From the NCBI RefSeq assembly GCF_000012845.1, contig NC_009615.1, forward strand, positions 2,261,501 to 2,325,500: 64,000 nt of DNA. Direction: 5' to 3'. Each line of letters begins with the position of its first letter. Within the stretch, counting starts at the first letter, position 1. Positions 44,948-53,426 of the stretch are shown here, piece by piece. Both the position numbers and the translations under genes were made by a program. The notes beneath the pieces are model-generated. The model did no database searches. It was not told where the DNA came from and saw only the letters and a program-made list of their open reading frames with translations. The DNA comes from Parabacteroides distasonis ATCC 8503. Its GTDB lineage: Bacteria; Bacteroidota; Bacteroidia; Bacteroidales; Tannerellaceae.

Positions 44948-45202
44948 ATGAAAAAAGGTATTCATCCTGAAAATTATCGTCCTGTAGTATTTAAGGACAT
45001 GTCAAACGATGATGTATTCATCACTCGTTCTACTATTAACGCTAAAGAGACGATCGAGATCGACGGCGTAACTTATCCGTTGGTAAAGGTCGAGATCTCT
45101 AACACTTCTCACCCGTTCTACACTGGTAAGTCTAAGTTGGTCGATACAGCCGGACGTGTTGATAAGTTCATGAGCCGTTATGGTAACCGTAACAAGAAAT
45201 AA
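44948..45202 (+). CDS. rpmE2: 50S ribosomal protein L31 type B
   Basis: An 84-residue ribosomal protein: [20 protein letters not shown], then [40 protein letters not shown] and a basic end. It contains no cysteine, so it is the zinc-free (type B, C-minus) form that replaces zinc-binding L31. In Bacteroidetes this is generally the main L31. It has its own consensus promoter and an intrinsic terminator that carries the next gene's promoter. Confidence 0.97.
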   Translation: MKKGIHPENYRPVVFKDMSNDDVFITRSTINAKETIEIDGVTYPLVKVEISNTSHPFYTGKSKLVDTAGRVDKFMSRYGNRNKK

Positions 45203-45229
45203 GATTTCTTTCTTTAAGAAATAAAAAAA

Positions 45230-45259
45230 GGTCACGATTTGTATCGTGGCCTTTTTTTG
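45230..45259 (+). terminator. Terminator of rpmE2
   Basis: GGTCACGAT (45230-45238) pairs with ATCGTGGCC (45243-45251) over a 4-base loop, followed by seven T residues. Confidence 0.85.
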
Positions 45260-45267
45260 TATCTTTG
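45238..45267 (+). promoter_or_regulatory. Promoter embedded in the rpmE2 terminator
   Basis: TTTG (45238-45241), in the terminator loop, and TATCTTTG (45260-45267), just after the T-run, are 18 bases apart. They form the -33/-7 pair for the kinase-like gene at 45292. Confidence 0.65.
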
Positions 45268-45291
45268 CCGGAGTTAACATAATGAAATATC

Positions 45292-46389
45292 ATGGCAAAA
45301 ACGAAAGAACAATTACTAAACATCTTGGATCAGTTCCAGTTGGACGAGAAAGTAGTTTCCGCTGAACCATTCGGAAACGGACACATTAATGATACATTGA
45401 AAGTGACCAACGAGAAAGGGGAGATCAAATACGTGCTACAGCGTATCAACCATTTAATCTTCACCAATGTGGATATGCTGCAAAATAACATCCATGTGGT
45501 TACCACTCATATCCGCAAAAAGCTGGAGGAAAAAGGTGAAACGGATATCGACCGTAAGGTATTAACCTTCTTGCCGACTAAAGACGGGAAAAAATATTAT
45601 TTCGATGGAGATAGTTATTGGCGGGTATGCCTATTCATCCCTCGCAGCAAAAGCTATGAGGAAGTAACTCCTGAGCTTTCTTATGAGGCTGGCAAAGCGT
45701 TCGGTGATTTCCAGACCATGTTGTCCGATATACCCGAGGGTACGCTGGGCGAGACCATCCCGGATTTCCATAATATGGAGTTCCGCTTGCGACAATTCCA
45801 TGAGGCTGTAGCCGCTAATCCGGCAGGCCGGTTGGAAGAGGTGAAAGATTTGGTAGAGGAGATCGAGAAACGTGCCGAAGCGATGTGCATTCAAGAACGC
45901 CTGTACCGTGAGGGCCAATTGAAGAAACGCACGAACCATTGCGATACAAAAGTTAACAATATGATGTTTGACGCTGATAGCGACAAGGTGCTTTGCGTGA
46001 TCGACTTGGACACCGTGATGCCGGGCTTCGTCCTTTCCGATATCGGCGACTTTATCCGTACCGGAGCCAATACGGGTGCCGAGGACGATGAGAATCTGGA
46101 TAACGTAAACGTTAATATGGAGATATTCAAAGCCTATACCCGTGGATACATGGAAAAGGCCAAGGCGTTCTTAACTCCTACCGAGATCAAATTGCTACCT
46201 TACGGTGGACGCTTATTGACTTATATGCAGACCGTTCGTTTCTTAACCGATTATATCAACGGCGATACCTATTACAAGATCCATAGCCCGAAACATAACT
46301 TAATCCGTACGAAAGCCCAATTCAAGCTACTTCAAAGCCTAGAAGCCCATGCGGAAGAGATGGATCAGTTCATGAATCAATGGTTATAA
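45292..46389 (+). CDS. Aminoglycoside-phosphotransferase-fold sugar kinase (NahK-like)
   Basis: A 365-residue kinase-fold protein. GNGHINDTLKV is the nucleotide loop, YVLQRINHLIFTNVDMLQNN supplies the lysine-bearing strand region, HCDTKVNNMMFD is the Brenner HxDxxxxN catalytic loop and CVIDLDTVMPG the metal-binding motif. The pattern QRINHxIFxxxxxLxxN occurs in proteins annotated as N-acetylhexosamine 1-kinase-like, so a sugar is a more likely substrate than an antibiotic. It stands alone between terminators, with a promoter that overlaps the rpmE2 terminator. Confidence 0.85.
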   Translation: MAKTKEQLLNILDQFQLDEKVVSAEPFGNGHINDTLKVTNEKGEIKYVLQRINHLIFTNVDMLQNNIHVVTTHIRKKLEEKGETDIDRKVLTFLPTKDGKKYYFDGDSYWRVCLFIPRSKSYEEVTPELSYEAGKAFGDFQTMLSDIPEGTLGETIPDFHNMEFRLRQFHEAVAANPAGRLEEVKDLVEEIEKRAEAMCIQERLYREGQLKKRTNHCDTKVNNMMFDADSDKVLCVIDLDTVMPGFVLSDIGDFIRTGANTGAEDDENLDNVNVNMEIFKAYTRGYMEKAKAFLTPTEIKLLPYGGRLLTYMQTVRFLTDYINGDTYYKIHSPKHNLIRTKAQFKLLQSLEAHAEEMDQFMNQWL

Positions 46390-46410
46390 TATAAAGTAAC
46401 TAAGGAATAT

Positions 46411-46455
46411 AAAAACGGGCGGGGTGACTCATCGATTCATCCCGCCCATTCTTTT
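46411..46455. terminator. Bidirectional terminator between the kinase-like and Dabb genes
   Basis: GGGCGGGGTGA (46419-46429 region) pairs with TCATCCCGCCC (to 46447), with AAAAA on the left and TTCTTTTTATTT on the right. Convergent genes end on both sides. Confidence 0.85.
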
Positions 46456-46856
46456 TATTTCGTCCAATAATCCAACACCGTAACCGCCGATGCCTTCCCT
46501 CCTAACACCTTGCCAAATGCTTTATGCGCCGGATGTACCAAATAGGCGTCCCGATCCGCATCCGAATGAAAAGTCAAGAAAAAGCAATGAGTCAAGCCCT
46601 GTTGCAATCCCTCCGGACTACAATCCGTTCCCCACTCATATCCTTTGATCAAGTCGATTTGAGAAGGCAACTTACAAAAGGCATCCTCAACCTCTTTCAC
46701 CTGCGCCTCGGACACATCCGGCTTAAAACCGAACATAACAACATGGCGAAGAACTTTCTCCGGCTTTTGATCACTCGAATAGCTTACCATTAATACAGAA
46801 AATACGATAATCGCAAGGATAAATAATACAGATACTACTTTCTTCATGATATTCAA
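46455..46856 (-). CDS. Dabb-family (stress-responsive A/B barrel) protein with membrane anchor
   Basis: A 133-residue protein. The Dabb ferredoxin-like domain (about 34-131) reads VLRHVVMFGFKPDVSEAQVK, CKLPSQIDLIKGYEWGTDCS, LTHCFFLTFHSDADRDAYLV and HPAHKAFGKVL. It is preceded by a hydrophobic segment (about 5-25, VVSVLFILAIIVFSVLMVSY), so the domain is anchored in or exported across the inner membrane. ATG at 46847 is an alternative start. The family's role in bacteria is unclear. Confidence 0.88.
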   Translation of the reverse strand: MNIMKKVVSVLFILAIIVFSVLMVSYSSDQKPEKVLRHVVMFGFKPDVSEAQVKEVEDAFCKLPSQIDLIKGYEWGTDCSPEGLQQGLTHCFFLTFHSDADRDAYLVHPAHKAFGKVLGGKASAVTVLDYWTK

Positions 46857-46980
46857 GATTAGATTTCTATTGCATTTATACGGCCCAAAGATAGTATAAA
46901 ATCCAGTACAGCTTGCCCAAAACCTCCATATCCTTTAGCCCTTTCCATCCCTATCTTTAGACTTTTCCTCAAGAGACATC

Positions 46981-47068
46981 CATCATCTATCAACTGTTGG
47001 ACGATCATGCAACGACTGGTAGAAGATCGTGCAACAGTTGGTAGATGATCATGCAACGGCTGTTGCAT
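46981..47068. repeat. 22-bp-period dyad repeat cluster 3
   Basis: Four consecutive units (starts 46981, 47003, 47025, 47047), the last three beginning GATCATGCAAC or GATCGTGCAAC. Each centres on a CAAC(A/G)(G/A)(T/C)TG dyad. The spacing is exactly 22 bp. Confidence 0.8.
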
Positions 47069-47085
47069 GATGAATACAAGCAGAC

Positions 47086-47121
47086 AAAAAGGCTAACACC
47101 TGTAAGAATACAGCCTTAGCC
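47086..47121 (-). terminator. Terminator of the NtrC-type kinase gene
   Basis: GGCTAA (47091-47096) pairs with TTAGCC (47116-47121), with inner CTGTA/TACAG pairing. On the - strand it is followed by TTTTTGTC. Confidence 0.75.
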
Positions 47122-47157
47122 TACAAGGGAAAAACCTCAAACCATAAAGGGATTATT

Positions 47158-48459
47158 TCAACTAAACCAAATCTTAAACCTTGTCAATCCATCCGCGTAA
47201 GAGCGGAGAGAGAATCGGCAATCATGTTTTAACAGCACCTCACGGATAAAGATCAAGCCGATACCTTGTCCGTTCGGTTTCGTAGAGAAGAACGGGCTGA
47301 ACAGTTTCGTTTCCGTTTCCTTGTCGATGCCCTTGCCCGTATCGGCTATCTCCAAGCAGGTAGGACGCACTGTCGTCCGGATATAGATCTTTCCGTCCCG
47401 GTCGATGGATTCGGCGGCATTCTTGATAATATTGACCAAGACTTGCTCGAATAATGAATTATCCAAATTCACGACTGGAGATTCCTCGCTCAGATCCATA
47501 ACAATCTCGATATTCCGGTTCTGGCAAACTGTCTCCATAAAGCGTTTACAAGCGGACACCACTTGGTTCAATGCTTGCGGACGACTTTGGGGTTCGGGTA
47601 TACGCACCACATCGGCGAAATTGGTGATGAAATGGCTCATGCTATAGCAGCGTTCTATGGAGACCCGCAAAACCTCGCAGACATCCTCCATATCTTCCAT
47701 CCCGCTGAAAGTAGACTCCAACGTATCCAAGGTAGAGGTGATACCCGCGGTCGTATTATTCACCTCATGAGAGATCATACGTATCACTTTCTCATACGCT
47801 TTCTTCTCGGCCTTGAACACCTCTTGGGTCAACGTCTCTATCAAATAAAACGGGTGGTGAAAACCTCGATCCACAAATGAGGAATGCGTACATTTATAAA
47901 TATTAGCGTCGTTCAACCGGACGGTTTGCGCTTGATACATCGGAACCCGTACCAATTCTTCCGCCAAGGGAGAATCTAGTTGAAGAAAACGTTTTCCCAC
48001 CATATCCTCCGAGCTTTGCGCGCCAAACAATTTACATGCGGCCGGGTTCATGGATAGAATCTCCTCATCCAAGTTCAAGATGATCACTCCCATCGGAGAG
48101 GCGTTGACCAGCAAGTCCAAGAAATGGTTTTGCTCCCGGAGGTGCAAACGCTCATTCTTCAACTGCTCCATCATCTTATTAAACACATCGACCACCCGGT
48201 CCGCCTCCGTTTGCCCGACCTTTCCCAAGCGGGAACTAAAGTCTTGCTCTTTCAACAGCTCCATACCGTTACCGATGATATGCAAGGGCTTTATGATACG
48301 GCGATAAAAGACAAATAAATAGATGATCGTAAGCAAGACCAAGGCTTCTACCGCGAAAAACATCCGGATAGAAGACGTATAAAAGACATAATAAGTCACC
48401 ACCGCCAATATAGTCAACAGCAGCGTCGTCAATATCCAGAATAGTCCTTTCAGCCTCAT
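47158..48459 (-). CDS. NtrB-like sensor histidine kinase with PAS domain
   Basis: A 433-residue membrane kinase. Two membrane segments near the N-terminus (about 7-28 and 34-50) are separated by only a few residues, so there is almost no periplasmic sensor. A HAMP-like stretch (about 52-105) and a PAS domain (about 107-200, LDLLVNASPMGVIILNLDEE) follow. The phospho-acceptor is in RMISHEVNNTTAGI, and the ATPase domain has VNIIKNAAESIDRDG and ADTGKGIDKETETKLFSPFF then GIGLIFIREVL. It is encoded 12 bases after its sigma-54-type regulator and behind tolC. It probably senses membrane state from within (inference). Confidence 0.93.
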   Translation of the reverse strand: MRLKGLFWILTTLLLTILAVVTYYVFYTSSIRMFFAVEALVLLTIIYLFVFYRRIIKPLHIIGNGMELLKEQDFSSRLGKVGQTEADRVVDVFNKMMEQLKNERLHLREQNHFLDLLVNASPMGVIILNLDEEILSMNPAACKLFGAQSSEDMVGKRFLQLDSPLAEELVRVPMYQAQTVRLNDANIYKCTHSSFVDRGFHHPFYLIETLTQEVFKAEKKAYEKVIRMISHEVNNTTAGITSTLDTLESTFSGMEDMEDVCEVLRVSIERCYSMSHFITNFADVVRIPEPQSRPQALNQVVSACKRFMETVCQNRNIEIVMDLSEESPVVNLDNSLFEQVLVNIIKNAAESIDRDGKIYIRTTVRPTCLEIADTGKGIDKETETKLFSPFFSTKPNGQGIGLIFIREVLLKHDCRFSLRSYADGLTRFKIWFS

Positions 48460-48471
48460 CCTTGCCTCTTC

Positions 48472-49842
48472 TTATTTATCGATCGGGATTCCGTATTTCT
48501 CTAATCTCCGGTACAAGGCGGCACGACTGATTCCCAACGCCGTAGCGACATGCGATAAATTACCTCCATGCGCTTCCAAGGAGCGTAAGATGGTTTGCTT
48601 CTCCAACTCATCCAAGGTCAAGCCCTCCAAAGAAGGCGGAATCGTCGATTTAGCACCGGATGTATTCATGCAATGAACCTCGAAATCAGCGGTATCCAAA
48701 AGCGTCTTACCCGACACAAGGATCGTCCGCTCCACCAAGTTCTTCAACTCACGGATATTACCGGGAAAAGGGAGACGGCTTAAATAGGTCTGGGCATCCG
48801 ATGAGAACTCCACCCTCGGTAGCCCATTGATCTCCGATTGCTTATCCGCGAAATACCGGGCCAGCAATGGGATATCCTCCCTTCGCTCACGTAAGGCGGG
48901 TAAATGCACCGTGATCAAATTGATCCGGTAAAAAAGATCCTCACGGAACGTACGGTCCGCCACCATCGATCGTAAATCCCGGTTTGTAGCGCTTACGACC
49001 CGTATATCCACCTTCCGGGGACGGCTATCCCCCAAGACCTCAAAGGTCTGGTCTTGCAATACCCGAAGCAGCTTTACTTGGCAAGACAGTTCCAAATCGC
49101 CGATCTCATCCAAGAAGATCGTACCTTTGTTCGCCATCTCGAAACGCCCTACCCGATCCATGTACGCGTCCGTAAAAGCCCCCTTCTTATGTCCGAACAT
49201 CTCGCTCTCAAAAAGACTTTGGGAAAGTCCGCCTAGGTTTACTTTTACGAAAGCCTCTTTCGACCGGGGGCTATTCGCATGGATCGCTTCCGCTATCAGC
49301 TCTTTACCCGTACCGCTCTCGCCGGTAATCAAGACAGAGGCGTTTGTCGGAGCGATACGCGAGACCGTCCCCAAGACATCCATCAAAGCGGCACTTTGCC
49401 CCACGATCTTATCAAAATGAAATTTATGATCGGCATCCGAACGGTTCAAGGGAGCGTTTGCCTCCTTCTTCTGCTCGCTCAGTTCCAAGGCGGTCCGGAT
49501 CGATTTTAATAATACCAAGTTATTCCAAGGCTTCGTGATAAAATCGAAGGCTCCGGCTTGCATTCCCTGCACGGCCAAAGAGATCGATCCCCAAGCGGTC
49601 ATCAAGATCACGGGTACATCGGGACGAAAGATCTTCACCTGTCTCAATAATTGAATCCCCTCCTCGCCCGTGGTAGTCAACGTGAAGTTCATATCCATCA
49701 AGATCAGCTCCGGCGCCGTGGCACGGACCACCTCCAAGGCCTCCTTCGGCCCCGGAACCGCCTCCGGCCGGAAACCCGCACGTTTTAGCAGGAATGTAAG
49801 CGAGGAACGAACAGCCGCATCATCATCTATTATCAGTATCAT
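48472..49842 (-). CDS. NtrC-family sigma-54-dependent response regulator
   Basis: A 456-residue activator. The receiver domain has Asp50 (LILMDMNFT). The AAA+ domain (about 145-380) has Walker A TGESGTGKELIAEA, the sigma-54 contact loop GAFTDA (a variant of GAFTGA), Walker B TIFLDEIGDL and the arginine region FREDLFYRINLITVHLPALRERR. The C-terminal Fis-type HTH is LSHVATALGISRAALYRRLEKYG. It lies in a tolC-regulator-kinase operon whose own promoter looks sigma-54 dependent, so it is probably autoregulated. The shared upstream palindromes make it the likely controller of the downstream permease array as well. Confidence 0.95.
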   Translation of the reverse strand: MILIIDDDAAVRSSLTFLLKRAGFRPEAVPGPKEALEVVRATAPELILMDMNFTLTTTGEEGIQLLRQVKIFRPDVPVILMTAWGSISLAVQGMQAGAFDFITKPWNNLVLLKSIRTALELSEQKKEANAPLNRSDADHKFHFDKIVGQSAALMDVLGTVSRIAPTNASVLITGESGTGKELIAEAIHANSPRSKEAFVKVNLGGLSQSLFESEMFGHKKGAFTDAYMDRVGRFEMANKGTIFLDEIGDLELSCQVKLLRVLQDQTFEVLGDSRPRKVDIRVVSATNRDLRSMVADRTFREDLFYRINLITVHLPALRERREDIPLLARYFADKQSEINGLPRVEFSSDAQTYLSRLPFPGNIRELKNLVERTILVSGKTLLDTADFEVHCMNTSGAKSTIPPSLEGLTLDELEKQTILRSLEAHGGNLSHVATALGISRAALYRRLEKYGIPIDK

Positions 49843-49851
49843 ATAATCAAT

Positions 49852-51336
49852 TTATCGTTTCACGATTTCCTCGAAATCGGCATCTAATGTACGATTATTC
49901 AAGAAATCATACAATGTTATACTACGGATGTTATAAAAATAACGCCAGTAATAATACAGTTCTTGGATATGCTTTTGCTTCGCGTCATCCTTCGAACTCT
50001 GGGCGTCATTCAAGTCTAGGATATCGATCTTTCCGATCATGAAAGTCTCGATCGAGGTCTTGTAGCGCTTTTCCGCCAACGTGTCCACCTCGGCGGCTAT
50101 CTCCAATTGAGCGGCTTGATTATTGAAATTCTCCACCAAGAGGAAGATATCTTGATTAAAATCCATTTGCTCCTGACGGATCTTGGAAAGTACGACATCC
50201 CGATTCGATTCGGCTACTTTTACCTTTCCCTTCCGTTTTCCCCAGTCCAAGATAGGAATCGAAAGCCCGACCTCTACGATCTGGTTATCTTTCAACGGGT
50301 TGTAAGCTCCTCGCATGGACATATCCTTACCGGTATAACCCACGGAGGCAAACAGGTTAATACTTCGACGGTTTCCCTTGGCGGTCGCCACATCATAATC
50401 CGCTTCCAACTGGCGGCGCATGATATTCTTTGAGAATGAGTTATTTTCTTGAGCCTTCTCCAATACCGCCTGATAATCCATACGGACCCCTTCTATCGCC
50501 TCGGGAAGAACAGGCTCGATCACGTCTTGCTCGCTCATCCCTAAAAAGGAACGGAGCTTGAACATCATCGCGTTATAATTGGATTGGGCCTCGGTTAGCT
50601 TACCTTTCGCTTGCAAGGCCGACTGTTTCAAACGCATCAACTCGCTCTCCGAGATATGCCCGATCTTACGCTTCGCTACCGCTATGTCATAGAGTTTATT
50701 GGCGTTCAGCAAGTTCTGATTACAGATATCCAGATTATCTTCCGCCAACAGTAAGTTGAAGTAATTCGTGATGGTAGCGATCGTTACATTCTCCACGTTC
50801 TCCATATAAGCGGCCTTAGCCTCTTGGTAACGAACAGGCTCGATACGACGTTTCCATTTTTGGTCATTCACGCCGAAGATCGGTTGCGTCAATGTCAAAC
50901 TAACAGGTACGCTCATAAACTCGTTGTAAGCGCCACTACCTAGCTGACGGGTAAAATCCAAGGAGGTATTCAAGGCGATCTTACCTCCGGTCAAGGCTAT
51001 GTTCTGGGCGATAGAGATCTCTCCATTTAAGCCTAAGGCATTGTTTTGCACATAGGTATAAGAACCATCCGATTGCTGGTACTTCGAGTATTGCTTGCTA
51101 TATGAAGGCAGAGTCCCCGTAAATATCACTTCCGGCAACTGATCCGCCCGATGCGTACGGAATTCCCAATAGGCCGTTCGCAACTCATTGAGCGCCACGG
51201 CAGCGTCTACGGATTGAAGCTGTGCGATCTGGATCGCTTGCCGCAGGGTTATTCGAACTTTATTCGTATTGTCTTGGGCACATACTCCCGAAATCCCCGC
51301 CCACAGACAACACATCGCTATATAGATCCTTCTCAT
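49852..51336 (-). CDS. TolC-family outer-membrane efflux protein
   Basis: A 494-residue protein with a signal peptide (about 1-20, MCCLWAGISGVCAQ). It shows the two-fold repeat of long coiled-coil helices and strands typical of TolC: ITLRQAIQIAQLQSVDAAVAL, NYFNLLLAEDNLDICNQNLLN with KLYDIAVAKRKIGHISESEL, then VGLSIPILDWGKRKGKVKVAE and EVDTLAEKRYKTSIETFMIG. It is the outer channel of a tripartite exporter. It is the first gene of a three-gene operon with the sigma-54 activator and its kinase. The inner components are probably the FtsX/MacB-type permeases at 54-64 kb. Confidence 0.93.
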   Translation of the reverse strand: MRRIYIAMCCLWAGISGVCAQDNTNKVRITLRQAIQIAQLQSVDAAVALNELRTAYWEFRTHRADQLPEVIFTGTLPSYSKQYSKYQQSDGSYTYVQNNALGLNGEISIAQNIALTGGKIALNTSLDFTRQLGSGAYNEFMSVPVSLTLTQPIFGVNDQKWKRRIEPVRYQEAKAAYMENVENVTIATITNYFNLLLAEDNLDICNQNLLNANKLYDIAVAKRKIGHISESELMRLKQSALQAKGKLTEAQSNYNAMMFKLRSFLGMSEQDVIEPVLPEAIEGVRMDYQAVLEKAQENNSFSKNIMRRQLEADYDVATAKGNRRSINLFASVGYTGKDMSMRGAYNPLKDNQIVEVGLSIPILDWGKRKGKVKVAESNRDVVLSKIRQEQMDFNQDIFLLVENFNNQAAQLEIAAEVDTLAEKRYKTSIETFMIGKIDILDLNDAQSSKDDAKQKHIQELYYYWRYFYNIRSITLYDFLNNRTLDADFEEIVKR

Positions 51337-51366
51337 CTTAGTATAAGTTTTTTTACCCTGCCTAAG

Positions 51367-51381
51367 GCAAAAGGCATGCCA
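51367..51381 (-). promoter_or_regulatory. Sigma-54 promoter of tolC-regulator-kinase operon
   Basis: On the - strand TGGCATGCCTTTTGC has GG and GC exactly ten bases apart and matches the TGGCAC-N5-TTGC consensus at most positions. It lies about 30 bases before the tolC ATG. Confidence 0.8.
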
Positions 51382-51425
51382 AAAACATATACTATTGATA
51401 ATCCGATAAATAGGAATATTTAAAG

Positions 51426-51455
51426 TGTTCGATAATGAACAGTGTGTTCGTTTTT
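51426..51455. promoter_or_regulatory. Probable enhancer (activator-binding) site of the sigma-54 regulator, upstream of tolC
   Basis: TGTTCGATAATGAACA (51426-51441) is a near-perfect palindrome about 45 bases upstream of the -24 element, followed by a half site in TGTGTTCGTTTTT (51443-51455). The same sequences recur near 57047-57059 and 57139-57173. Confidence 0.7.
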
Positions 51456-51461
51456 GGATAC

Positions 51462-52166
51462 TTATCTTTGAATGAGTTGATTATTGACGATCGATTTATA
51501 TACCTCTTCCCGTAAAGGACGCGACACCGGGATTTTATGCTCCCCAATGATTAATAGATTTCCTTCTATCGCTTGTACATAAGAAAGATTTACGATGAAA
51601 GAGCGGTGCACTTGCATAAAAATTTGTGCCGGCAGCGTTTCCTGTATACTCTTCAACCGGAGATGAACGATCTCTTTGGAAGTGAGGGTATGGATAACAA
51701 TATAGTTCTCCATGCCCTCTATAAATTGAATCTCCTTTAAATAAAGCCTTTTAAGTTGCTTCTCCGTCTTGACGAAGATATAAGCGGGCTCCTCGCTTTT
51801 CGATGTAGATTCCATCAACGCATGTGCTTTATTGACCGATTTCAGGAAACGGGAAAAAGAGATTGGTTTCAATAAATAGTCCACCACGTCAAACTCATAT
51901 CCTCTCAACGCATACCGCTCGTATGCCGAGGTGATAATTACCTTAGGAGCGTTCTGAGCACTCTCCAAGAAGTCCAGTCCGGACATATCCGGCATCTCTA
52001 TATCCAGAAAAAGCAAATCCGCCTGAACCGAATTCAGCATATTATTGAGTTGTATAGCGTCCTCACATTCTCCGACGATGGTCAGAAAATCAATTTTACC
52101 GATGTGTCGCCGAAGTCCTTTTCTGGCGATTGGCTCATCATCCGTTATGATACACTTTATTTCCAT
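51462..52166 (-). CDS. LytTR-family response regulator
   Basis: About 234 residues from the ATG at 52164-52166, one base after the kinase stop; the frame opens ten codons earlier. The receiver domain has Asp9/Asp10 and phospho-acceptor Asp55 (LLFLDIEMPDMSG), with VIITSAYERYALRGYEFDVV and DYLLKPISFSRF. The C-terminal LytTR DNA-binding domain includes IQFIEGMENYIVIHTLTSKE and FMQVHRSFIVNLSYVQAIEG. It pairs with the LytS-like kinase upstream. The targets are unknown. Confidence 0.93.
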   Translation of the reverse strand: MEIKCIITDDEPIARKGLRRHIGKIDFLTIVGECEDAIQLNNMLNSVQADLLFLDIEMPDMSGLDFLESAQNAPKVIITSAYERYALRGYEFDVVDYLLKPISFSRFLKSVNKAHALMESTSKSEEPAYIFVKTEKQLKRLYLKEIQFIEGMENYIVIHTLTSKEIVHLRLKSIQETLPAQIFMQVHRSFIVNLSYVQAIEGNLLIIGEHKIPVSRPLREEVYKSIVNNQLIQR

Positions 52167-52167
52167 A

Positions 52168-53220
52168 TTATTCTGATAAATCAATACATAACTCAACCCT
52201 AAAACGGGTATTGTCTTTTTTTATACGTAACTCATGTTTATCCGGGTACAATAGTTCCAACCGTTTTCTCAGATTGTCGATCCCAATGCCTTTCCCCTTT
52301 CTTTGTTCCAAGAAATCCGGATTGAAAGTATTGCTTACCCCCAAACAGACCTTTGCCCCCTCTTTCCGCATAGATACTTGTATCCGATACGCTCCGCCTA
52401 TATATTTAAACGCATTCTCCAATAATGGCTGGAAAAGCAACGGATGTATTTTTTGTCCGGTCAATTCCGGGTCAAAGGACTCCTCGAACTGTAAGCGTTT
52501 CGTCATACGAAGTCGCTGGAATTGAATATATGTTCGCAAATAATCAATCTCCTCTTCGATCGTCACTTTCGTATTTATATCATATAATTGATAACGGAGT
52601 AAGTCCGAAAGTAACTCTACAGCCTCAATCGCTTCCTCATTTTCCTCATCGATCAAGAAATAGATCGTATTCAAGGCATTAAACAGGAAATGGGGATGGT
52701 ATTGCATCTTCAGCAGCTTCAATTGCGTTTCCAGCTGATCTACTCTCAGTTTCTCCAATTGAACGATTTTCTCCGAATAGCGTTTGGCTAATATATTATT
52801 ACGGATCAAGAAATAGTATAGGAGAAAGATCGGCACAGCTACCGCATTGATCATTAACGCCTCTCCCCACCGATAGGTCGTTCCATTTATAGAATAGATC
52901 ACGATATATAAGCCGATATTGAGCACGACTAAATTAAACAAGACCACCCATAGATATTCCCGGAATACCGGGCGGGACCTCCGCTCTTTATTCCTATCTA
53001 AAAAAGTATTAGCCAAGTAATTAAAAAACAAATAAGATAAGCTAACGCCGATCAATATAATAGCAAGGGCCTTGATACGCCCGATCCACGCGTCCACTCC
53101 CAGTTCCCACATGCGGACACCATAAGCGACATCCGTAACAATCCACAGGCAACAGATCGTCAATATCGCCATTAGCAACGGACTTAGAAAGTTATATTTT
53201 ATCTTCATATCTGATTTCAA
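52168..53220 (-). CDS. LytS/YehU-type membrane histidine kinase
   Basis: A 350-residue kinase with four membrane helices in the first 150 residues (LLMAILTICCLWIVTDVAYG, IKALAIILIGVSLSYLFFNYL, YLWVVLFNLVVLNIGLYIVI, MINAVAVPIFLLYYFLI). The His_kinase domain has the phospho-acceptor in MQYHPHFLFNALNTIYFLI, and the degenerate ATPase has VCLGVSNTF and GKGIGIDNLRKRLELLYP. ATG at 53208 is an alternative start. There is no large sensor loop, so the signal is probably sensed in the membrane. It is co-transcribed with the LytTR regulator. Confidence 0.93.
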   Translation of the reverse strand: MKSDMKIKYNFLSPLLMAILTICCLWIVTDVAYGVRMWELGVDAWIGRIKALAIILIGVSLSYLFFNYLANTFLDRNKERRSRPVFREYLWVVLFNLVVLNIGLYIVIYSINGTTYRWGEALMINAVAVPIFLLYYFLIRNNILAKRYSEKIVQLEKLRVDQLETQLKLLKMQYHPHFLFNALNTIYFLIDEENEEAIEAVELLSDLLRYQLYDINTKVTIEEEIDYLRTYIQFQRLRMTKRLQFEESFDPELTGQKIHPLLFQPLLENAFKYIGGAYRIQVSMRKEGAKVCLGVSNTFNPDFLEQRKGKGIGIDNLRKRLELLYPDKHELRIKKDNTRFRVELCIDLSE

Positions 53221-53426
53221 GCCATAAATTTATTCTTTTACTTTGATCTATGCTCATATCACAGGTACTTTTTTAATCAACGAAGTTATCGTTCCAGATA
53301 AAAACCAACAAGTAATCTTGACGAATTGCGGAATATGAAAGGTGAATATCCTGTTTGTTCGTCAGGATATGCGATAAAGGCAAAAAATACCTATATTTGC
53401 CCTCCTCAATAAGAGATGCTATAAAA
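53221..53426. other. Intergenic region between the LytS kinase and dgkA
   Basis: 206 bases without a gene. TATATTTG (53392-53399) is a -7 box for dgkA. An open frame on the - strand reads across dgkA and is not credible. Confidence 0.5.

Larger units (their letters stand above)
46857..47157. other. Intergenic region with 22-bp repeats and a terminator; no gene
   Basis: 301 bases. They hold a repeat cluster (46981-47068) and the terminator of the histidine-kinase gene (47086-47121). The short reading frame on the - strand that covers the repeats has no recognisable protein features. Confidence 0.7.

Noticed and set aside
45292..46389. Aminoglycoside resistance gene
   Set aside because: The fold is that of aminoglycoside phosphotransferases, but the motifs fit the sugar-kinase-like branch and there is no mobile context.
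46859..47068. 69-residue - strand frame between the Dabb and kinase genes
   Set aside because: It is a translation of the 22-bp repeat cluster with no domain, signal sequence or conserved context.
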